Shown: piece by piece, positions 1-8,700 of the stretch
Numbering within the stretch: the stretch's first letter is position 1
Layout of the letters: each line of letters begins with the position of its first letter
Origin: a virus
Strand: one strand, 5' to 3'
Length of the DNA: 34,915 nucleotides
IMG/VR virus record: IMGVR_UViG_3300048446_000361
Location: 1 to 34,915 of that record
Position numbers and translations under genes: made by a program
Notes under the pieces: generated by a model
Told to the model about the DNA's origin: nothing
Seen by the model: the letters and a program-made list of their open reading frames with translations, nothing else
The model's database searches: none

Positions 1-224
1 AGGCAAACAGTGTAGAAATGACTTCTACAGTGTTTACTACTATTATGAGTAACGTTGATACCTCCGCATCTGGTATCGAGTCTACATATAGTGTAAGTTC
101 GCATCTACCAGTTATTGGTGGTATTGATAAACCTGCTGATATACAATTAACCAGACAAACTGGTTTAATCGATTACTTTACAGAACTTGTGGTATTAGAA
201 ACTTCCGTTGTAACTAGAAATTAA
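1..224 (+). CDS. C-terminal fragment of a virion structural protein (5' end outside window)
   Basis: The reading frame is open from base 3 through the window edge, so the ATG at 18 is probably internal and only about the last 74 residues are seen. The stop codon (222-224) overlaps the next start codon in a TAATG junction, which points to translational coupling within one late operon. The visible part is rich in Ser/Thr/Val and ends in a mainly beta-type segment; no catalytic motif or membrane segment is present. Its place two genes upstream of a gp8-like wedge gene suggests a baseplate wedge protein such as a gp6-like protein. That is inference from gene order only; the fragment itself was not recognised. 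Confidence 0.6.
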   Translation, partial: ANSVEMTSTVFTTIMSNVDTSASGIESTYSVSSHLPVIGGIDKPADIQLTRQTGLIDYFTELVVLETSVVTRN

Positions 225-757
225 TGGCAGAACTACAATTAGCATCACCATACAATCAAGTAACTAAACGTGACGGAACCAATGTTACTGTAGGAAATTT
301 TCGACAGAGAATTCCTGCAGGATTTGAGTCCTTTACTAGCGGTACTGTAACATTCACTCTTGCTGATTATGAAGCAATTAAATTTGAAGGTGATCATGTT
401 ATAGATGATGTAACCAGAGCATATCCTCAACTTGCTATTAGAGATTTTGAATTAAGACCTTTTTCTGGATTCACTCTAGGCGGAGATAGATTCACTTTGG
501 GACCATCACCAATGATGATGGGGTTGACCATGGCAAATGGCAATCAAACTATATCCGTAGATGCAGCAAATCCAACGGAAATTGTTGTGCAAACAACTAA
601 TAATTTCCTAGATTCTGGGCATCTATTTACATCTGCGCGTTCACTTATAGAGTATACTTCTAAAGTAAGTAGTACTCGATTTTTGGGTTACGTTAAAAGC
701 GGACCTAACACGCTAAATAACAATGATGAGTTGATCCAATTCTCTGGTCCTGAGTGA
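224..757 (+). CDS. Putative baseplate/virion structural protein, 177 aa
   Basis: This protein starts at the ATG of a TAATG overlap with the preceding gene. It has no signal peptide or membrane helix. The C-terminal half (about residues 110-177) looks like a small beta domain of the sort seen in phage structural proteins: a segment around TEIVVQTTNNF, then a Gly/Ser turn, then IEYTSKVSSTRFLGY and a final DELIQFSGPE. In T4 the gene before gp8 is the 1032-aa gp7, and this protein is far too short for that. It may be a cyanophage-specific wedge component. Its position between the upstream structural fragment and gp8 supports a structural role; the exact function is unknown to me. Confidence 0.65.
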   Translation: MAELQLASPYNQVTKRDGTNVTVGNFRQRIPAGFESFTSGTVTFTLADYEAIKFEGDHVIDDVTRAYPQLAIRDFELRPFSGFTLGGDRFTLGPSPMMMGLTMANGNQTISVDAANPTEIVVQTTNNFLDSGHLFTSARSLIEYTSKVSSTRFLGYVKSGPNTLNNNDELIQFSGPE

Positions 758-773
758 ACCAAGGATAAATTAG

Positions 774-781
774 TATAAATA
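774..781 (+). promoter_or_regulatory. T4-type late promoter octamer TATAAATA upstream of gp8
   Basis: A perfect TATAAATA lies in the 60-bp gap between the 177-aa gene and gp8, 36 bp before the gp8 ATG. In T4-like phages this octamer is the -10 element read by the late sigma factor gp55, and no -35 box is needed. The intergenic placement supports a real promoter. Confidence 0.75.
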
Positions 782-817
782 AATCAGATATTAAATAACG
801 TTCTAGAGAAAACAACA

Positions 818-2692
818 ATGGCTGCAATTATCTCAGATAAGTTTAGAATTTTTAATGCTAAACAGTTTCTAGAATCTTTGTCTGAAGGTGCTACAGACAC
901 CTCCGACGAGAGAACTAGAATGTATTTCTTCGTAGGGCGTCCACAACGTTGGGATGCTTATCTGGAGATTTACTCAGCGAACGCAACTGCGTTCTCTGCA
1001 GGTCAAAGTGTGTATGTCAGTTCTGACACAAATGGATCCTATACATGGTCCAACGCACCTTTCCGCGCAACAATCGAAAAGGTTTATGACAACTCATTGG
1101 TATTGAGTTCTGTTACTCCTTCCGTTACTTCTGCTCCACTAACCAACGCTGTTATTGAAGGTTGGAACGGTTCTTCTGACACTGGTGCTGAGGCACGTGC
1201 AGGCGTTTACCGCTATGCAACAGAAGATGCACCTCCAACACCTCTCGACAACCAAGTTGAGAAATACGGTGTATATGACGAAATCATCGCTGCTAAGCGC
1301 ATCACCGATCAATTTGCACGTGCTGTAATTACACGTTATGATTGGAACACGCTTGCTGCAGAAGCACGTTTCGACATGTTCAAGCCTGACTATTCTTCCA
1401 CAACAACTGGTCAAGTAGGTAAGCAGTCCACAACTGGTGCTACTACTCTAGGTGCTTCTAAGTTCTACGTTATTAACAGTAACTACGAAGTCTTTAAGTG
1501 TCTCTATAACGGTCAGTTCCCTGGTCAGACAGATCCACAACCTGCATACGAACCCAAGACTACACCTTCTGGTGGTGAAGGTACTTATAACTCAAGTACT
1601 GGCATCTTTACAGAAGAAGCATCTGCAGTTGTTGCTAACGCTGCTGGTTCTGGTTATGTCTGGAAGTACATGTACACCATCCCTACCGATGATGTTCTGC
1701 GCTTCTTGTCCACTAACTTTATGCCTATCAACCTGAAGGCAGAAACAACACGTGCTGCAACCGAAGCTCTTGCAGTTGATGGTGCTGTAGACATCGTTCT
1801 AGTTGAAGATGTTGGTTCAGGTCTTCCTGATGGTACTCACTATGCACCTATTTCAGGTGATGGTCAGTCTGTTACCGAAGGCGTTGTTAAGGTTGTAGTT
1901 ACCTCTGGTGCTATCGAATCTACCGAAGTTGTAGTTCGTGGCGCTGGTTACACCTATGCTAGTGTTCTCCTTGATGATGGCGCTACTACTGGTGGTGTTA
2001 AGTCTGGTCTTTATGCCGAACAGTCCCTGACTACTGCTCGCACTGGTGTTACTGGTGTTGGTGCTCTTGAGGTTGTTCTTGCTCCTCAGGGTGGTCATGG
2101 TTCTGACTTCGAGTTGGAATTGAACGCCAAGCGCGTCATGACTAACATCCGCCTTACTTATGCTGAAGGTTCTGGAGACTTCCCTGTCGATAACGACTTC
2201 CGTCGTATTGGTATTATTAAGGACCCCTACAACTTCGCTACCACAGATTACGCAGTTCTAGATACCCTTAACGGTCTCTATGCTGCTAAAGTCACAGGTG
2301 CTACTGCTGATTTTGTTCCTGACGAACAGATCACACAAGCACTTGCTTCTGGTGGTACTGCAAAAGGTACTGTGGTTTCTTGGACACTTGACAGTGGTTC
2401 TACTACCGCTGGTGTTCTTAAGTATCTCCAAGCACCTGAGCAGCATACCGATAGCGGTATTGTTCGTGCTTTCGATGATAGTGCTTCTATCATCGGTGCT
2501 TCTTCACTAGCACAGGGTACTGTAGATGATACAGTTACTGCAGTAACACTTCTTGGCGTTCCGTTCACTGACGGTTTCGGTACTCCACAGATTCAACCCA
2601 ACTCTGGCGAACTCATCTATGTTGAGAACCGCCGTTTGATCACCCGTGCTGCTGACCAAATTGAAGACATCAAGTTAGTTATTGAGTTCTGA
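818..2692 (+). CDS. 8: Baseplate wedge subunit, gp8-like
   Basis: This is a T4 gp8-family protein, part of the baseplate wedge that surrounds the hub. The C-terminal segment SGELIYVENRRLITRAADQ (about residues 595-613) matches the end of T4 gp8, which has SGEMIYMENR and then a DQ-E-I-I-F ending. The central GYVWKYMYTIP (about residues 285-295) matches GYVWEYLFEIP of T4 gp8, and an RIGIIKDPYNF block corresponds to QISIITNPLEA. The N-terminus begins with a KFRIFNAKQFLESL block followed by FVGRPQRW. At 624 aa it is almost twice T4 gp8 (334 aa). Much of the extra length appears to be an insert at about residues 305-435 carrying a Gly-rich RGAGYTYASV repeat module. The gene follows a late promoter octamer. 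Confidence 0.92.
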   Translation: MAAIISDKFRIFNAKQFLESLSEGATDTSDERTRMYFFVGRPQRWDAYLEIYSANATAFSAGQSVYVSSDTNGSYTWSNAPFRATIEKVYDNSLVLSSVTPSVTSAPLTNAVIEGWNGSSDTGAEARAGVYRYATEDAPPTPLDNQVEKYGVYDEIIAAKRITDQFARAVITRYDWNTLAAEARFDMFKPDYSSTTTGQVGKQSTTGATTLGASKFYVINSNYEVFKCLYNGQFPGQTDPQPAYEPKTTPSGGEGTYNSSTGIFTEEASAVVANAAGSGYVWKYMYTIPTDDVLRFLSTNFMPINLKAETTRAATEALAVDGAVDIVLVEDVGSGLPDGTHYAPISGDGQSVTEGVVKVVVTSGAIESTEVVVRGAGYTYASVLLDDGATTGGVKSGLYAEQSLTTARTGVTGVGALEVVLAPQGGHGSDFELELNAKRVMTNIRLTYAEGSGDFPVDNDFRRIGIIKDPYNFATTDYAVLDTLNGLYAAKVTGATADFVPDEQITQALASGGTAKGTVVSWTLDSGSTTAGVLKYLQAPEQHTDSGIVRAFDDSASIIGASSLAQGTVDDTVTAVTLLGVPFTDGFGTPQIQPNSGELIYVENRRLITRAADQIEDIKLVIEF

Positions 2693-2721
2693 TCTCCTAT
2701 ATACTATAGGAAAATTAGATC
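2691..2721 (+). other. Imperfect inverted repeat between gp8 and the giant structural gene
   Basis: The gap holds a 7-bp stem (TCCTATA at 2695-2701, TATAGGA at 2705-2711) around a TAC loop, with an outer GATCT/AGATC pair at 2691-2695 and 2717-2721. The stem is AT-rich and no T tract follows it, so it is not a convincing intrinsic terminator. It could be an RNA-processing or mRNA-stabilising hairpin, or chance. Confidence 0.3.
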
Positions 2722-2735
2722 GTTAGTTGCTAGAA

Positions 2736-5700
2736 ATGCCCCAGAATACTAACTTAAACTCATCGCCTTACTTTGAAGATTTCGATCCTCAGAAAAATTT
2801 CTATAAGGTCTTATTCAGACCAGGGTTCGCAGTACAGACCAGAGAGTTAATTCAACTCCAATCTGTACTGCAGTCCCAATTAGAAAATTTCGGTAGGAAC
2901 GTCTTCAAGCAAGGCGATCTTGTTGTGCCTGGAGAAGTTGGTCTAAACGTTAGACTTAACTATGTTAAACTGTCGTCAGTTTCTGAAGTTGCGGTTGCCG
3001 ATGATAGCGGCAATGTAACATATAAGAAATATGACATTAAAACTCTAATCGGTCTTAAACTGCAGGGTGTATCTTCTGGGGTAACTGCAAGTGTCATTGA
3101 AGTTGAATATGGTTCTGATACAGAATCAGATACCTTATATGTGAACTATCTTAATAGTGGTGCTTCTGGTGATGAAGAAAGATTTAGACAAGGCGAAAAC
3201 CTTGAAGTTATTGGTGGCGTAAATTCTCCACTACTAGTTGTTGGTACTGATGGGGTATCACTTCCAACTTCTATCGGTATTACTAATAGTGATACTGGTG
3301 CCACAGGTGTTATGGATAGTCCTGCTTTGGGTTATGCCTCAGCAGTTAAGGTAGAAGAAGGTATCTATTTTGCTAATGGATATTTTGTACGTAATGCAGC
3401 ACAACTACTTGTAATCGACAAGTACTATGATAGACCATCTGCTAAAGTTGGTTTTAAAATTAATGAACTTCTTGTAACTCCAGAACAAGATGCATCTCTG
3501 TATGATAATTCCAGAGGTTCATCAAACTTCTCAGCACCTGGTGCTCACAGACTTAAAATTACATTATCACTGGTTAGATATGATTACTTCCAGTTAACTG
3601 ATAAGAATTTCATTCAGTTGCTTCTTGTTAAAGATGGTGTCATCCAAAAGCAACTGAAAGCAACCGATTACTCATTGGTAGAAGCTGCGTTAGCAAGAAA
3701 AACATTTGACCAGTCTGGTGATTATGTTGTAGATGAATTTCCCATTCAAGTTAGGGAATACTATCAGAAAAATGACAATCTGGGTTTCTATTCTGCTGGT
3801 ACTGACGGTTTAGTCAATGGTCTCACTGCTATTGATGCAGAGAAAAAATTAGTAGGTACTGTTGGTTCTGGTAAAGCATATGTAAAAGGATACGAAGTCA
3901 AAAACAAAGAGACTAAGTATATTGAAATTGATAAAGCAAGGGACGTTCTAAAGAGAGAGAACGAAACTATTAAGACTACTGGTCTTAGTTCTTTCTATGC
4001 TACTAATGTATATGGCACAATTCCTCTAAACGCTGAAGGCGCTGAACTGACTGCATATCCTACATTATATCTAAACAGTGTATTTAATGATGGTTCTGTT
4101 GGACTCAATAAGACAGAATCACCTGGAGATCCTAAGCGCACTATTTCAAGAAGGGGCGAAGGATTCACTGTCGAAGATGGAGTTAAAACTTTCTATTGTT
4201 CTATTGTAGACCCACAAAAAACAATTGCTGACTTTGATGATGACGCAATTGGAACAGAACTTACGAAACTTTGGTTTATTAAAACTAGAAGCGACAATGG
4301 TTCTATCAATACATATGGTTATGCTGATGTGGTTGCATTCTCTCAGGTTAAAAGACCTGAATTGGGTGGCAATACATATCTAGAAATTACGGTTAAAGGT
4401 AATCGTGCTGACCTAGATTTGTATCTCACAAACTTTGATAGCACTGATGCTACTGCACAAGTACGATACCTATTTCCAGGTGAAGCACAGGTACAGCAAA
4501 ATACACAGCAATTGCTTCGTGTCCTAGATTACAACGAAACAATTACTCCAGTTATTGGTGTTGCTAAACCAAAGAATATTGCAATTGAAAATATCAGTGA
4601 CGGTTTTAATGCTGATACTGATAAGATTGTATCCAAAGGCAAGCTTGCTGGTGGTGTAGAGAAGTACAACACTGTTTTCGACTTATCATATTTTGCTCCT
4701 ACATTCTTTACTAGAATCACACTAGAAACACTTGCAGATGCTACTTTTAGTTCTGGTAAGTACATTACTGGTACTGTTAGTGGAGCAAAGGCAGTTATTG
4801 AAGGTGGTACAGAAAGAGTGTACTCATCAACTAATAAGTTGTTTGTTGTTATGGTTTCTGGAACGTTTGTATCTGGAGAAACTATTGTTAATGAAGATGG
4901 GGTTACTGCTAAAATTGCCACAGAAAATACTGTCTCCCACTTTATCATTACAAATAGAGGTGGAAACTATACTTCAGCATCACAGTTTAAATTAGATGGT
5001 GTTCTCTATGACACCAACAAAATTGCTTGGGTTCGAGGTGGTGGTGGAACTATTCAGAATGTTTCTATTGAAGATAGAAATGCCGTAAGCACTACCTATT
5101 CACAACCTCCTATTGTAGAAATTGAAACTACTGCAGTAATTACAGATGTTGCAAAAGTCACACCTGTTCTGTTTAGAGATACTGTATACACATTCGATCC
5201 TTCCAACGTTAAGTCTGTTAATACTACGTTTGGATCAGGAAACAAAAATTCATTCACCTGTGATATTGAACTAGAGAAAACAGGATACGTTTACACAAAT
5301 TCTGTTACAGACTTTACGTTTACTGGATTTGCTGGTTATAAGTTTATTGAATGTAACGGTTTTGGTGGAGACGCTAGTCTGTCTATAACTAAAGGCGATA
5401 TTATCCAATTTGCTGATAATGATGGTGATGTATATCGTTACTCTGTACAATATGCAACCAAACCTGATGGTGTCAAAAGATCCAGACTTTACTTGGATAG
5501 AACACTACAAGCAGATGCTGTTAATGCTAGTGTTGTTGTACAGAAACCAATCATTACTAATGCCAATGGCACACTAGTATTCTCAACTGGAGATAAGAAA
5601 ATTTCTTCATTGATTGATTCTAGTGAAGATTCTAAGATCACATATTATTTCCGAAGAGACTTTATTACGTCAGCATCTTCTGGAGCAGGTAATCTAACGT

Positions 5701-8700
5701 TTGCTGCTCAACTACCATTTGGTACACAAAGATTTGCTGAATTCAGTCAGAAAAATTTCATGATGACTGTATTGGATCCAGGTATTGCGATCCATGGTTT
5801 AGATACTGCTGGTAACTTTGTACCTAATGGTGGTACTCTCAACAAAGGTGATGTTGTTTATATCGATCCTGCGTTTGTTAAAATTACCCAGACTGATTCC
5901 GAACTAACTGCTGGTAGTGTTACTGTTGACTTCCCAGAGAATCATTTCGGTAATGTTGATAGTATTAGATCTAAGGCAGAAGCATATAACGTTGCTAACC
6001 CAACTACAACGGTTGATCTACCCAATAACAACTTCCCAGTCCTCAAACTAACTGCTACATTGCAGGTATCCAAAGCACGTCCTAGACTTAAGACTTGTAT
6101 TAGAAATAAGCGTATCATTGTACAGGCAAGTGGAACTACAACCGTTCCATTTAGAGGACAGGATTATGATGGAGAAAACATTCAGATTACTTCATATGCT
6201 GATGCATTTAAGTTGAAGTATGTCTATGAAGGTTCTGTCTCTGCTCCTCCAACTATTGATTCTGTTGGTGGTTTGGTAACAGGTACTGATGTTACTTCTA
6301 GATATATCTTTGATGATGGTCAACGTGATACATACTACGATGTTTCTCGCATTACACTGAAACCTGGTCAAACTGCACCTTCAGGTCAGTTGGTTATTGC
6401 GTTCGATTACTTCGAGCATTCACAAGGAGATTTCTGTACGATTGATTCGTACCTCCATGAGGCAGGTGTACCTAATACCGAAGTTCCATCATTCAACTCT
6501 ACTGTTAGTGGTCTCATCTCCCTGAGAGATGCTATCGACTTTAGACCTAAAGTAGACAACTCTAACATTGTTTCTGGTTACTTGGATAAAACAATCCTAT
6601 CCAGTAGTGGTTATATCTCTTTCTCAGGCACCGCTGGAATCCCCGCTAGCACCCCTGCAGACGATGCTAACCTAAGTTATACAGTTAAGTACAATAAAAC
6701 CCAATACCTGGACCGTATCGACGGGGTGTTCCTTGATACTCAAGGTAATTTTATTGTTAAGAAAGGCAATTCTTCACTGAATCCTTCCAGACCTGAATCT
6801 ATCAGTGATGCTATTTCACTATACTATCTGTATGTTCCTGCATATACTGACTCTAATAGAGATGTGAGAATCATTCCTGTAGAGAACAAGCGTTACACAA
6901 TGAAGGACATTGGTAAACTTGACAGTAGAATTGAGAGACTAGAATACTACACTTCACTGAGTGTTCTAGAACAGCAAGCACTTAATATGCAGATCACTGA
7001 TGAAATTGGTCTTGATCGCTTTAAGTGTGGTTTCTTTGTAGATAATTTTGAAACTCATAGAGGTGATGTTAAATCTTTTGACCATAAATCTTCTATTGAT
7101 ACTCAGCAGTCTGTCCTTAGACCACAAGTAAATGAAGAAAGTTTAAATGTAAAAGAAGTAAACACCAGAAACGATCAGCGTGAAGTTGATGGTTATGTAA
7201 TTAACAACGGTGTTATCTCACTTCCATATAGTGAAGTTAAACTGGTAGGAAATAATTTTGCTACTAAGACAATTAACCCCAATCCATTTGTTGTCCTACA
7301 ATACGTTGGCGATCTAGATATTACACCTAGAGTTGATTCTTGGTATGATAGATCAATTGTACCTCTAGTTACTGATAACAATACAAATCTATTTGTTCCT
7401 TTCCTTGCCAAGGATGATGTTGTGGAGGCATTCTCATGCATTTATAACTCATTTATTGTAACATGGTCTGGAGCAGAAAGATCATTCTTCAATATCAATC
7501 CACTATCTACTACAAATAGTGAGGTATCTAATTCCAGAATTGAATCTGCATCAGTTTCTAGTTCTTCAAACATTAGTCCACAGAATAATGAGACACCTAA
7601 AGGTGTTGCAACTAGTAGCAGACGTGGCAAGCAAATTGTAACTTCACTGAAGTATTTTGCTCGCAGCATCCCTGTTAAATTTACTATTCGTAGAATGAAA
7701 CCAAAGACTGAAGTCTTTGTATATCTCGAAGGAAAGAATGTTGGTAGATGGGTCGCACCCGACTCTAGATTTACAGGAATTGCAGGTAACTCTGTTTCGG
7801 CATTTGCAGCACCAATTATTACAGATGAAAGAGGCAATGCTTCTGGTGTTTTAATTGTTCCTGCTGGAGCTCCTCCAACATTTGCTACTACTTGGACAGG
7901 TGATGTATCTACAGTCTCATATGATGAGAGCGGTGAAGATATCAGAATTACTACAGGCGAAAAGACTTTACGTTTTACATCTAGCAGTACTAATTCAGAC
8001 AAGAACGCTGTAGAAACTTTTGCTGAGACTAAGTTCTATGCATCTGGTTTGCTTCCCGATAATCCTACATCTATTATTTCGACACAACCAGCATACTTCA
8101 AAGCAAATGAAGGTTTGCAGTTAGTTCAAAATAATACAGAGCAAGAACAGAAACCAAATCCTTTGGCACAAACTTTCAAGATTGAAGGTTTTGAAGGTGG
8201 TGTATTTACCACTGGTCTTGATCTATTCTTTGCTGAAAAGAGTGATACAGTTCCTTTGCGTGTTTACCTCACAGATGTTGAGTCAGAAAAACCAGGCAAG
8301 AACATTGTTCCAGGAACAGAAATTGTTATGGAACCCTATACTTATTTGAAAGTATACTTCTCTAATACTGTCACTGTTCTGAAAGGTGAAACTCTCACTG
8401 GCATCAATTCAAATGCTTCTGGTCCTATCCTTAAGATTTTTGATAAGAACGACAACGAAGTTACTATCTCCGAAGATAATGAGATTACATTAACAAACGA
8501 ACAGGTCTATACTATTGTTCTTTCTAATCATAACGGTATCAACTTTACTCCAGATGAACGTTTAAGTATTGCTTCTATTATTACTTTCAATAATGCTAAC
8601 AATACCGAAATTGTTTCAAGAATTGCAAAAGATTCTGGTGTTGTATCTGCTATCAATATCACCAACGTTGGTGATAACTATGACAGTGCTTCAGTAACTA

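Noticed and set aside
18-224. A complete 68-aa gene starting at 18
   Set aside because: The same frame is open upstream to the window edge, so this is better read as the end of a longer protein.
2695-2711. Intrinsic terminator after gp8
   Set aside because: The stem is AT-rich and no T tract follows; kept only as an inverted repeat.
2727-2735. TTG start for the giant DUF4815-type gene
   Set aside because: The ATG at 2736 gives the expected MPQNTNLN N-terminus; the TTG adds only three residues.
4529-4948. 139-aa open frame on the minus strand
   Set aside because: Shadow of the same large gene, with hydrophobic content produced by the reverse complement of Gly/Thr/Val-rich coding sequence.
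7442-8002. 186-aa open frame on the minus strand
   Set aside because: It lies fully inside the DUF4815-type gene and has no recognisable motif; it is an antisense shadow.
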